Shown in pieces: positions 23,302 through 33,707 of a stretch of DNA of 64,000 nt. The stretch comes from Lonicera japonica (lineage: Eukaryota > Streptophyta > Magnoliopsida > Dipsacales > Caprifoliaceae). Numbering within the stretch: the first letter of the stretch is position 1; each line of letters starts with the position of its first letter. The position numbers and the translations under genes were made by a program. The stretch covers positions 35,680,833-35,744,832 of the forward strand of contig CM038466.1 in NCBI GenBank assembly GCA_021464415.1, read 5' to 3'. The notes below the pieces were generated by a model. The model ran no database searches. It saw only the letters and a list, made by a program, of their open reading frames with translations, and had not been told where the DNA came from.

Positions 23302-24032
23302 GAAGGTGATGAAAAGGGAATTTAGGTTTTGGTGGGTTTTGAGGATTTTTGATAGAAAACTTGAAATTAGTAAAGACTGTGAAGAAAATAAGTAGTGTAA
23401 AGTGTGATAGAATGATGTAGAAGAGTGATTGTGAGAGAAAATAAAGAGATTTTGGGTTGAAGAAGGAAAATTTCGAAATTGGGGTTAGGGTTTGAGAAGA
23501 GAGCGAAAGTGTTGATTTGGGTTGATTTTGGGTTGATTTGAAGAAGTTTTATGTGTTTTTGTAATCAATAGGTGTTGTATAATCCTTGTGAAGCAAGATT
23601 TTGCAATAAATTTGTATTTTTGAAAGATATGGAAGTGGAGAGGAAAAGAATTTCGTGGCTTATGTTGTCGAGAAGATGAAGGAAATAAGAGAAAAAAATG
23701 GTTAAAAGAAGAGAAATCCCGTTAGTCGACTCAGTGGGTTAACTGGCCATGTAGTCAACTACATGGAGTATGGTGTAGTCGACTACACTGCTCCTTTTTC
23801 TTGCTGCTTTGGCTGTTTTGCACTCAATGCTTCTTTATTGTTATTTCTTCATTGTAAAACATTTTAAGGCTGCAAAATACTTGTTAATATTTATAATAAC
23901 ATGCAAATTAATGCAAGCAAGATTTATCAAAACAAGTAATAAAATAAAATAAAAAAATGTATAATTAACAAAAAATAATGTATGTTAAAAAATAAGCATT
24001 AATTATCTTATTTATGAACTTTTTGGATTTAA
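23302..24032. other. Spacer between RNase H and the env-like ORF
   Basis: Non-coding part of the SIRE-type element. At about 23722-23790 the phrases gttagtcgactcag and gtagtcgactacac echo TAGTCGACTA palindromes in the LTRs (about 21090-21130 and 37530-37600), a family sequence feature. Confidence 0.6.
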
Positions 24033-24505
24033 CTAGATATCACAAGCTCTAGTCATACCGAGTTCACGACGAATGGTACAAAACCGATCATCCGAGAGTG
24101 GTTTAGTGAAAATATCCGCAAATTGCGATTCAGTGCCAACGAATTTGATATCAACGTCACCTTTTTGCACATGATCACGAATAAAATGATATCTTATCTC
24201 AATGTGCTTAGTACGTGAATGTTGTATGTGGTTCTTGGTCAAGCTAATAGCACTTGTGTTGTCATATTTTATGGGAATGTGGCTAAGACTAATTCCAAAG
24301 TCCTCTAGTTGTTGTTTAATGTACAAAGTTTATGCACAACAACTTTCGGCCTCCATATATTAGGCTTTGACCAAGATACTAGTGCGTGTCCTAGAAAATG
24401 ACAAGTGCCAATAGTGCTTTTCCTATCGATTTTGCAACCGGCAAAATTCGCATTAGAATAACTAATTAAGTCAAATGAGTTCTCTCTTGGGTACCACAAA
24501 CCCAA
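24033..24505 (-). pseudogene. Copia RNase H (broken)
   Basis: The N-terminal part at 24505-24320 shows the copia RNase H entry (ISYSNANFAGCKIDRKST, an altered SDADWAG-type motif). Sequence around the central AEAEY active-site region is lost in a deletion/frameshift near 24310-24345. The C-terminal part (24326-24033) is clear: IKYDNTSAISLTKN, HSRTKHIEIRYHFIRDHV and FADIFTKPL, ending in a stop. Position after RT fits the element. Inactive. Confidence 0.88.
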
Positions 24506-25030
24506 TGAACTAGTACCAGAAAGATAACGAAATATCCGTTTTACGCAAGTAGATGTGACTCTTTAGGATCCGCTTGGAATCGTACACAAAGACATACACT
24601 AAACATAATATTCCGGCCTAGAGGCCGTTAAATACAATAAACTTTCTATCATACCTCGATATTTCTTGATGTCCACACTTTTACCTATCTCGTATTTGTC
24701 GAGCTTCAATGTTGAACTCATAGGCGTGCTCATTGATTTTACGCCTTCCATGTCGAATTTCTTCAAGAGCTCCTTCACGTATTTCTCTTGATTGATAAAA
24801 ATTCCTTCTTGGCATTGTTTCACCTTGTAATCCAAGGAAGTAGTTCATTTCACCCATCATGTTTATTTCGAATTCCTTTTGCATGCATGTGAAAAAATCC
24901 TTGCAAAGACTCTCGTTAATAGAACTGAAGATAATGTCATCAACATAGATTTGTACAAGTAGCATATCATTATCATGATTTTTGATAAATAAAGTAGTGT
25001 CAATTTTACCTCTAACAAAATCATTTTTAA
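24506..25030 (-). pseudogene. SIRE RT, C-terminal half
   Basis: Begins at the CACTA insertion (25030) with KNDFVRGKIDTTLF-type residues and reaches the RT catalytic motif QIYVDDIIFSS at about 24953-24921. The frame shifts near 24840, after which GIFINQEKYVKELLKKFDME and a conserved TPMSS segment continue to about 24600. The stretch between the first RT half (31000s) and here that should hold the middle RT motifs is missing, so some coding sequence was lost around the insertion site. Confidence 0.9.
25028..25030. repeat. CACTA target duplication (TAA), left
   Basis: TAA precedes CACTAC at 25031; TAA follows GTAGTG at 30893-30895. Three-base duplications are diagnostic of CACTA elements. Confidence 0.85.
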
Positions 25031-25284
25031 CACTACAAAAATGAAGACTTAATCTAGTGACGCATTATCATGCGCCGGTAAAAGTACTTAGCTTTAACGC
25101 GCCGGCAAAAGTCAATAACCCTTTGGCGACGCGTAATTTCGCGCCGGCAAAGAGCGCCAGCATAATGTCCGCCGGTAAAAGTAACTTACTTGACTTTTGC
25201 TGACGCGAAAGTAAACGCGTCGTTGTTTCAACATAGTACTCCTTTAGTGGCGCAAAAACGCGCCGGTAAAAAGCAGTGCGCCAT
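25031..25284. repeat. Left subterminal repeat array of CACTA element
   Basis: At least eight degenerate copies of a roughly 14-16 bp motif with core GCGCCGG(T/C)AAAAG in direct and inverted orientation, for example near 25072, 25098, 25141, 25169 and 25260. These are the expected transposase binding sites. Confidence 0.85.
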
Positions 25285-25765
25285 TCAAGAAAGTGTATAA
25301 CATTATGTCTTCAAAGCATCCATTTGATACAATTTAAAGTTCCTTTTGGCGCGTTATACGCGCTGGGAAAACACTTTTTGTGAACGTTAAGCGCGGGAAA
25401 AGTAGCATGCTAATTGCTTCTAGACATGCATTCCGACGCGCCAAGAAAAGTGCATATGTTTCCTGACGCGTTGGATGCGCCAGGAAAAGTCAAAATGCCC
25501 TCCCTTGAGATTGGATAAATGACTTTTGCTGCAACAAGTCTAGCTTTATTTCTAACAATTACGCCACTAAAAAGTTCATCCTTTTTAGTGGCATACGAAA
25601 AACGCTCCATCATAGGTGAAAGATTTTTTTTACCTATAATAGTGTGATTAAATATAAGTTTGGGAACAAAGTGTTCACTGGATAACTTTGTTTCTCTCAA
25701 ATTGATAGAAATGCTAGGCTTGTAAAGCCAATCATCGCAATAATCAAAATGAAGATTCATCTAAA
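25285..25765 (-). other. Patchwork copy of SIRE RT sequence mixed with CACTA motifs
   Basis: Short blocks match, in the same order, the RT sequence at about 31015-31350 just outside the element's right end: agtagcatgctaattgcttc, gtgcatatgttt, aatgccctccctt, gtctagctttatttctaac, acctataatagtgtgat, aagtttgggaacaa and actttgtttctctcaaattg. Between the blocks, and replacing bases of the original, sit subterminal-type motifs such as gacgcgccaagaaaagt and gacgcgttggatgcgcc. The result is about 145 bp longer than the source. A minus frame of 116 codons (25760-25410) is open by chance and keeps VRNKARLV from RT. Confidence 0.85.
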
Positions 25766-25857
25766 TTAATATCGTAGTAACATACATATTGTTATGTCTT
25801 AAATTTAATACAAAAAAAAGGGCTCAATAATTAAGAAAGTCAAATGCCACATTAATT

Positions 25858-26480
25858 CACTTACAAGAAAAAGGGCATTGTTGGGAGTGACAGGTGAAGG
25901 AGTCGTGGGCTGATACTGGCCATTGGCTTCACCACTCTTTGGGAACCGTAGGTTAAAATCCTTCTACCATACTAGTACACATTTGTGGCGGCTTTGCGAT
26001 GGTTTTCGAAGCGTTACAAGTTAGGGGGTCTCAAAAACTCGGTGACGACAAAATTTTGTCACAAATATTTTTTGTGACTAGTTTGTGACGGTTTTGTCGG
26101 TGTTACAAAAATCTTGTCATTTTTGTCAATTTATTGTCACAGTCTATTTGTGACGGCTTGAACCGCTACTTATATTGGTATTGTGATGACAATTGCTGTC
26201 ACAAATATTTAACTTTGTTCGTCACAAATAGTGAATTTATGACAGTTTGTTCTCGTTGCACACATTATTGAAAAACAAATGAAAAGATGTACCCAATATA
26301 GTATTTGTAACTGATGCCCAATGAGCTCTATTACCGTGGGGCACGAATAATTTATTGTTACCCTGTTTGTGACAGCAAATAATAATAATAAGTCGTCACA
26401 AAAAGGTATCGGCAGTGAAAAAATGTCATCATATCATTGGATGCTTTTGACAGTCCCGACTAGATAGCATTGAGGACGAA
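25858..26480. repeat. Second subterminal-type repeat array (tttgtgacgg motif)
   Basis: Begins with CACTTACAAGAAAAAGGG, which resembles a worn CACTA end. It holds many copies of TTTGTGACGG / GTCACAAA in both orientations (about 25981, 26064, 26091, 26148, 26186, 26212, 26363 and 26391). The motif is unrelated to the gcgccgg motif of the enclosing element, suggesting a nested or captured end of another CACTA family. No matching right end was found. Confidence 0.6.
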
Positions 26481-29400
26481 AACAAGAAATATTATTATTT
26501 TTATTAAACTCATGCTCTTTACCAATCAACACACGGCCGTCAACTGAAAACACCAAAGGAATGACGTTGAACTAACTTCGAAACTCAGGATAATCGCTGC
26601 ATGCTATAGAAAACTGATTATTACTAAACCAAACCAAAATACACTAAGTTCCAAAAGTAGGATTAGGTAGAAGGAACATATCAGATCTGTAAGTATCAAT
26701 CCAAAATTATAAACATCTGATGCAACCAAAAATTCACCCTCAGTTGAAATGGAAAGTAGCAAAAAAAAGGACTTAATTCTCGTAAAATAGAAGTCAAAAT
26801 CTTCCAAAAAGAATGGCCTTTTGGTACTCTCCCATCCCGGTGTCCTTGCATCACGTGGTATTAAACTAATCATTCCCCTCTCTAACAAAAAGTCTCATAC
26901 ATCATAATCCAAAATGGATCACCAAAACTAAACAGGAAGACCATAACACAAGACAAGATGTCTAGTTACGTACGGGACACTTTATCATAGCAAAGGTAGA
27001 ATAGCTTGAAGTAATATTACCAAACATCCAATTCTTGAAAAAAAAGTCATAAATTTCATACCTATTAGTAATCTAATCTCAGATCAGATGCACTGTGTTT
27101 TCCAAGCTTAATAACATAAAATTTTGGCAATAATAAGATCACAGATCTAAACACTGAGTCTCAAAGGAAGTTACAATAAGATATCATTCATTGTATGCAC
27201 AAGAATCAAATTCATTCGAACAAGACAAGCAAAATCATCTCCATACCGCACAATTTGATTTAAGCCCTTGTGAATGTATACGTGTAAGACTATTCAAGAA
27301 TATGAAATAAATTCAGAGTTGAGACCCCCTAGCAATTTGATTGTTATTTTTACCGTTGCTAGGGAGAAGTCTTTTTTCCCATTCAAAACCTATATGGTTC
27401 AAACATATCCATAATTCAGCAACCTTCACTTGCTAACTAAGTTACTACTTTGGTGTTCAACTCTTTTACTTAAATTAGATCTATGCAATGCCTGAGGGGC
27501 TGAGAGCAGAGTAAGCTAGTAAGAAAAATAAGATAATTGAAATCAATACTGACCTAGTACAAGATATTCTATTAAGTCAACCAAGTCATAGTAGACGGCA
27601 TACGTTGTCTAATGCCACCTCCAGTGCAATTCCTTCCTCGATCAGCTCCAACAAATGAATGGCCTTAAGCTCCACATTGTCATACTATCATAAGAATGTC
27701 AAGTTTTACTAATTTAATTGGGGGGGGGGGTAAAGGTGACAATATAACTCAAAAGACATCCATAGTAACTTCAGTGGTTGCGGAAAAAAAAGTATTTACG
27801 ACCATAAAAAAGCATGTCCAAGGTGTGTTATGAGTTTACGTTTGATAATCATAAAAGGGAAAAACGAAGGAGGAATGGGGAAAGAAGAATAGGAAAAGTG
27901 GTTGAAATTAAAGCATTTAAATCGTAAAAGGAAAAGGAAGAAAGACGGAAAATAAGACATTAATTAGGCCCTAAACGCGAGCAATGCCTTGTGCCTAGGG
28001 TTAAAATAAGGCTCGTGCCTTACTAAGTCGCCTTGCTAGGTTTGGCAATAGAGCCATCATTAAACACAGCTCCACCAAAATATAGCATTTAAAATCTTTC
28101 AGTTGTACAGCAAATGCCTCCAAAATTAGCCCATTGCGAAATGTTAAAAAGAAGAGATAGAGGACTTCTACTCATCAAAATGAGCATGAGATGAAGAGAA
28201 TCTCAGGCACATGCACTAACTAGTAGGTTTGGTTCCAAGTTTTTGTTGGTTTATCACATCAAATAAATAGTTTTTCAGTTGTACATTATTTTAGAATTAC
28301 AAAATCATGTTATTAAATGGAGCCTAAAAATTCAATCAGTTTAGTCAATTCGGTCGTCACCGATGGAAGGATCACCCCTTGTACTATCAATTTTTTTTTG
28401 TGGTGAAATACACCATTAGCCTTGAACAAATGTGCCCCCTACAAACCAGCCAGAGAAAATATTACAGCGAAATATTAAAGTTTTCTTCTAAGAATGATAA
28501 TGACAACAGATTATTACAAGTATTTACATATGAAGTACACCTTTTGTAAAAATTTTATTTTTTTAAAGTAAGCCAAAGAAAGAAAAAAACCATTGTTAGG
28601 CATTCCGCAACTATATCCATTGTGCACGGAATCTTTTGGATTCTCTCCATGCTGCTTAACATCTTGACATTCTTTTTGGAACTGGTTGAACGAGTTTTGC
28701 ATTAACACTTTATGAAGTTCCATCTTAGAGTACTTTACATTCGGACAGCCCAGTACCGGTAGGATTCAGGAAACTAGAAATTAATCTTGAGGGGCGGGCG
28801 GCCAATTTTTTTCTCAAGTTATCAGAAAAATCTTTTAAGACATGAAGGTGTCAGATAAATTAGAACAAAGATGAGGGGACTTTACTTCTAAAAGCAATTG
28901 TTGGGCATGGGAATCAAAATGGTCAAATAATAAAATATACTAAAAGGAAGGTCATATCTCATCTTATGTATATATTAACAAGTTTTCCAGTGCGAGTACA
29001 TAATCTACTGATAAATCTATATATATATGTATGTTGGGAGTGTGTACATTATTTTAGAATGCACGCTGTGATATTCCCTAAGGGATCCTTATTAGTTTCG
29101 TTCTCTGATACCAAATTTAGGGAGACCATCCTTACTAAAACTAAAATCATTAATGCGTAAATTATTAAAAAGAACATACAAAAATTTAAGAAACAAACTT
29201 ATACCAGTGACCGGAGCCCTCGTAATTAAATGTAACTTTTGTGCAGCAACAAAACATGCATGGGGCAAAGAAAGTATGCCGCAGAAGGTGGAAGAAGAGA
29301 CCTGGCTTTGTGTAATTTATTTAATCATATCTTAGAACTTTGTTTAGCTTCACTCACTATTATATTCATTATTAAGTAATGGGCATTTTTGTAACATAGG

Positions 29401-30150
29401 TTACAAGGACAGGTGTGGAGATAAACAAGCCAACAGCCAAGGAAAATGTGCAATTATATTGCTTAAATATAGGTATGTTGTCAATTTATGTATTTCCATT
29501 CAGTAGGTTATTGGATTTCATTTTTTCTAACACTGACAAGCCAATCTTTATTATAGGGTGATTCTATTTTTATCCTCAATAATGTTTTGTTTCACTTTCA
29601 CTCCTTATTCGGTCCTTGAACACCGAATGAGGACATGTTATTCGGCTCTTGAGGATAGGGTATAAGCCTAAAAAACTGAAATTTCAATTTTGAGTATTCT
29701 ACCATGTTTTCACTGACCAGAAAAGAAATTAAAAGCACCACTAACTACACTATCACAAACCTGCTCATTAGAGAGCCTCTCAATCTGCAGCATTCGATTC
29801 CAGGGCATTAACCAAGTTCGCAAGACTGTAATAATCAACTACCCAATAAAACATAAGCTATTGAAATCAGACCCAAACTTTCTAGAAATTAAAGGAAATG
29901 GAAACAAGTTCAACTGGTTAGAAAGAAAACAAGTTACTCTAGTTCTCAGTTAGGCTTTTTAACAAACAGGTTGTAGGCATAATGAATTCAACAACTGTGA
30001 ATTCGAAAAGAAGGTTGTGGTTTCTTTATTTTGAGATCTCCTCTCTAATGGAGGTGGCCAGAATAGTCGCAGGATTCCATCTCCCGCTACCCCTATATAT
30101 AAAATTTGCACAAAAAAATTTCTTTTTTGTGTCTTTGTAAAATCAATCAA
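26481..30150. other. Interior of CACTA element, no transposase found
   Basis: No long open frame. Two minus-strand pieces look like exons: 27679-27599 (contains LLELIEEGIALEVAL, open through 27 codons) and 28745-28590 (begins MELHKVLMQNSFNQFQKE). Neither is recognised; they could be captured host exons or eroded transposase-related exons. A run of 11 G lies at 27720-27730. Near 29560-29660 is half of the MITE-like family seen complete at 59751-60020. Confidence 0.4.
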
Positions 30151-30179
30151 TAGATATTTTTTACCAAAATAATCTCAAC

Positions 30180-30470
30180 CAAATTTGAAGGAGATATGAG
30201 AGAGAAAAGGGGAGCTAGGGTTTAGTAGATAAAGGAAAAAAATCACCTGAGAGGAATTTATGGTTGTAGAGGCAGAGCTGAGGCAGTGTTGAAGTGGTAG
30301 TTTCGGCGATGGTACGAGACGACTGGTAGCGGTTCAGACGGCGGTAGGAGGCAACTGGCGGTGGTTCCGGCGCTGTGAGATGTGGAGATGAGAGAGATAG
30401 AATAGTAGGATTTTCTCTTTTAGATTAAATGAGAGGGAAGGGGGAGACGGAGAGGGTATATTTAGTGTGG
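30180..30470 (-). other. First-exon-like segment at the CACTA right end
   Basis: GC-richer, pyrimidine-biased on minus, with a candidate splice donor CAG/GTGATT at about 30246 followed by aaaccctagctcccc. CACTA elements commonly start their transcript just inside one end, so this may be the old leader exon of a lost transposase gene. Confidence 0.4.
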
Positions 30471-30892
30471 TCTTTGCCGTCGCATTAACCGCGCCGGCAT
30501 AGGTGTATAAATAATAACATGACATTGTGTCCTTGTTTTTTAATTTATATTTTAGAAAATTTCGTTGCCGGCGGGTACATCGCGCCAGCAAAAGTAATTT
30601 TTTTTTAATTTTCTTTTTTTTAAACTATAATTATTATTTCCGCGAAAAATAAAAGCGGGCAAAGGGGGCGCCATTTTTTTAGACTCTCTATACTGGCGCA
30701 TTAAGACTAACGCGCCGGCAAAGATCCTATATGACTTTTAGTGACGCGTCTAATAGCGCCGGTAAAAGTACTTCAAATAGTTATATTATTATATCTCTAT
30801 ACTGGCGCGTGCGTTCTTATCGCGTCTCTATAGATGATCTTTCCCGACGCTTTTAATGTAACGCGCCAAGAAAAGTTATGTTTCTTGTAGTG
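30471..30892. repeat. Right subterminal repeat array of CACTA element
   Basis: Copies of the gcgccggcaaag motif near 30491, 30582, 30714, 30757 and 30860 in both orientations, ending in the terminal inverted repeat TTTCTTGTAGTG. Confidence 0.85.
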
Positions 30893-30895
30893 TAA

Positions 30896-31491
30896 TAAAA
30901 AATGAACTTAATATCATATATTTGCTTTAAGTGACAACTTGATAATTTAAGTTGCGACAAATGAGATAAACATATTTATCACGGTTTCACATAATGACTT
31001 CCTCTTTTCAAAACCGTTCAAGAAAGCACTTTTCAATCCATTTCAAGAAAACAATTTAATATTCAATTTAAAGTAAAACATGAATAAGCAAGTAGCATGC
31101 TAATTGCTTCTAGACGTGCAACGGGTGCATATGTTTTCTCATAATCAATGCCCTCCCTTGATTGTATTCTTGGGCAACGAGTCTAGCTTTATTTCTAACA
31201 ATTACATTACTTTCATCCTTTTTGTTACGAAAAACCCATTTAATACCTATAATAGTGTGATCATTAAGTTTGGGAACAAGTGTCCACACTTTGTTTCTCT
31301 CAAATTGATTGAGCTCTTCTTGCATAGCCATTATCTAAGATTCATCTTGTTCGGGTTTCATTTATGTTTTTAGGCTCATATTGAGAAACAAATGCCACAT
31401 TATTGCATAAATTTCTTAAGGATGATCTAGTCATAACCCTACTAGATGGCTCTCCAAGAATTTGATCAATAGAGTGGTTGGACACAAATTT
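30896..31491 (-). pseudogene. SIRE RT, N-terminal half
   Basis: From 31331 on minus: AMQEELNQFERNKVWTLV, then GIKWVFRNKKDESNVIVRNKARLVAQ, the canonical copia RT opening. It continues past a frameshift into LEAISMLLAYSC (about 31112-31077) and weakly recognisable residues with stops up to the CACTA insertion. The linker to integrase (31491-31332) holds at least one stop. The same region is the source of the patchwork copy at 25285-25765. Confidence 0.9.
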
Positions 31492-32553
31492 TCAACTCCT
31501 AGGCAAATCATTCGAGTTTTGCTCGATTGTGTTTTCTAACTCCTTAGGAGGAGCTTGAGCACTCGAAGTTTCTTCCTTAAATGTATCATTAATTTGAATA
31601 TCTGAATTTTTTTGGATAATTTCAACATCGTCATCATAACGTACTATGGGTGAGAAAGGATTTGATTCATCAAATACAACATGCATAGACTCTTGGACTA
31701 CTAAACTTTTCTTGTTATAAACTCTATATGCTTTACTATAAGTGGCATATCCAAAAAAAATTCCTTCATCGGATTTAGCATCAAATTTTTTCAAGTGATC
31801 ACGATCATTCAAAATAAAACACTTGCAACCAAAAACCTTAAAATATGCAATATTTGGTTTCTTGTCATTCCATAATTCATAGGATGTCTTATTTAACTTT
31901 TTGCGAATGATAGTACGATTAATCACATAGCATGCGGTGTTAACGGCTTCCGCCCATAAATACTCCGGCAAAGAATGTTCATTTAGCATAGTCCTAAACA
32001 TCTCTTGAAGAGATATATTTTTTCTTTCAACAACACCATTTTGTTGAGAAGTTCTAGGTGTCGAAAAGTTATGATCAATACCATGCTCATCACAAAAGTT
32101 CTCAATATCAACATTATCGAATTCTCTACCTCTATCACTCCTAACATGCACAATAGAAATACCCTTTTCATTTTGAACTTTTTTACAAAATTTTGCAAAA
32201 ACATGTGGAGTTTCACTTTTTTGGGAAATAAAGAACACCCAAGAAAATCTAGTGTAATCATCAACAATAACAAGAGTATACAATTTGCCACCTAAACTAG
32301 CAACCGAAATAGGACCAAACAAATCAAGATGTAACATATCAAGCGGTCTAATTATAGTAATATCCTTTTTAGACTTGAATGAAGATTTGTGTTGTTTACC
32401 AAGTTGACATGCATCACAAATTTTATCTTTAACAAATTTGGTTTTAGGCAATCCTTTAACTAATTCTTTCTTAGACAAAACATGAATTAAGTTCATATTA
32501 GCATGTCCTAATCTTCTATGCCATAACCAAGAAACATCATTAATAGCGGACAA
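31492..32553 (-). pseudogene. SIRE GAG-pre-integrase and integrase
   Basis: 353 open codons. The zinc-binding HHCC domain comes first (WLWHRRLGHANMNLIH, then CDACQLGKQHKSSF). The DDE core follows: D in LDLFGP, D in VRSDRGREFDN, E in NGVVERKN, with spacing typical of copia integrase. Next is the C-terminal YELWNDKKPNIAYFKVFGCKC region and the HVVFDESNPF tail. It would insert element cDNA into the genome. This ORF is the best-preserved piece of the element but is separated from protease by a stop near 32560 and from RT by another, so the polyprotein cannot be made. Confidence 0.92.
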
Positions 32554-32568
32554 ACACTTAACATCTTA

Positions 32569-32907
32569 TTAAGACAAATCATCAAGGTCAAGAGTGTATA
32601 CATTGTTAGTTCTATATGCAACAAGTAAGATGGAATCATTACTAACATTCTTAACAATGCAACGATCGGATTTGAAAATGACTTCATAGCCCTTATCACA
32701 TAATTGACTAATGCTAAGTAAATTATGCTTCAAACCATCAACTAATAGAACATTATCAATACATGTAGAATACTTACCAACCTTACCTATACCGATGATT
32801 TTGCCATTGACGTTGTCTCCAAAAGTCACATTCCCTCCTCGCTTGAGAATAAGACTCAAAAAGTTGTTTTTGTCTCCCGTCATGTGCTTTAAGCATCCAC
32901 TATCCAA
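32569..32907 (-). pseudogene. SIRE aspartic protease region
   Basis: 112 open codons starting at a DSGC active-site motif followed by KHMTGDK (copia proteases read D-(S/T)-G-(A/C)-S/L-x-H-M-T). The segment continues with VTFGDN, then LLVDGLKHNLLSISQLCDKGY, a conserved copia block, and runs toward integrase. A stop separates it from upstream gag and from integrase downstream. Confidence 0.88.
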
Positions 32908-32945
32908 GAACCATTTGAATTGCTACCTTTGGCTTTCAAGCACAT

Positions 32946-33707
32946 CTACATCATAACCTTAAGTAACTTCTCCTTTGGTACCCAAAATATGTTGGGTCCC
33001 TTTGGGTTAGCAAACATAATGGTTCCTTTTGGAACCCAAGCAAGCTTCCTCTTAGGGAAATTGTCATTCCTATAGTAACAATGATCCACATAGTGAGTAT
33101 TTCTACCACAATATGAGCAAAGATGAGTGGGATCATGAGGTGTGTATGTTTTAAAAAAGTTTTTGTGATCCTTTTGGTTGTCAATTTGGTTATAGTCTAA
33201 ACCGGCTTTGTTGAATATACACCTTTGCATTCCTAATAGTTTATCTAAGTTGTCCCTTCCATTGGTGAACTTGGCTAGACTATTAGTTAAATCATCAATT
33301 TGATTTTTCAATTTGACATTTTTTACTACAAGTGTGTTTAAAGTTTCATTTTCCTTTCATTTCTTCAAAGTTTTGATTTCATTTTTCAAAACCACATTTT
33401 ATTTCTCAAAAGTTTCACACTTGTTAGAAACCATCAAATTGTCCTTTTCGAGGCTTGCATATTTTTTAGATAAGTTTTCAAATTTGCTATGCAATTCCTC
33501 AAACATTTCATACAATTCATCATAATCATTCTCATCATGTGCATCATTATTAATAGAGACATTATTATCGCTAAATGAATCATAAATAGAGTCTACCTCA
33601 TCATCATTTTCTATAAGGCAAAGGTTTGCCATTTTTTCGTCGCTATAGTCGGCATCGAACTCCCATCCTTCGGAATCACTCCAAGTGCCTTTAAGGGCGT
33701 GCCTTAC
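32946..33707 (-). pseudogene. SIRE gag, C-terminal part
   Basis: From the solo-LTR insertion (33707) the frame reads a predicted coiled coil (acidic, Asn-rich, with YELYEMFEELHSKFENLSKK) and, after a break near 33320-33400, KNQIDDLTNSLAKF, a second zinc knuckle C-SY-C-GRNT-H-YVDH-C at about 33125-33078, and a tail repeating WVPKG/FWVPKE. Long gags with two knuckles fit SIRE/Maximus. Gag would form the particle shell. Confidence 0.85.
33703..33707. repeat. Target duplication of solo LTR (CTTAC), left
   Basis: CTTAC before the LTR; the identical CTTAC follows at 35746-35750. Confidence 0.9.

Larger units (their letters stand above)
25031..30892. mobile_element. Non-autonomous CACTA (En/Spm) transposon
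   Basis: 5.86 kb from CACTACAAAAATG to TTTCTTGTAGTG with TAA on both sides. Both ends hold arrays of a GC-rich subterminal motif (gcgccggtaaaagt, gcgccggcaaaagt, gacgcg variants in both orientations), where CACTA transposases bind. No transposase (TnpD-like) is recognisable, so it depends on another element. A GC-richer first-exon-like segment lies near the right end on minus. It interrupts the RT gene of the SIRE-type element. A second, different repeat array (tttgtgacgg type) lies inside the left part, and a mosaic of retroelement RT is embedded in the left end. Confidence 0.9.

Noticed and set aside
31104..31373. Plus-strand frame opposite the RT gene (likewise 32005-32295, 32711-32956 and 33313-33525)
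   Set aside because: These are antisense shadows of the minus-strand SIRE pol and gag.
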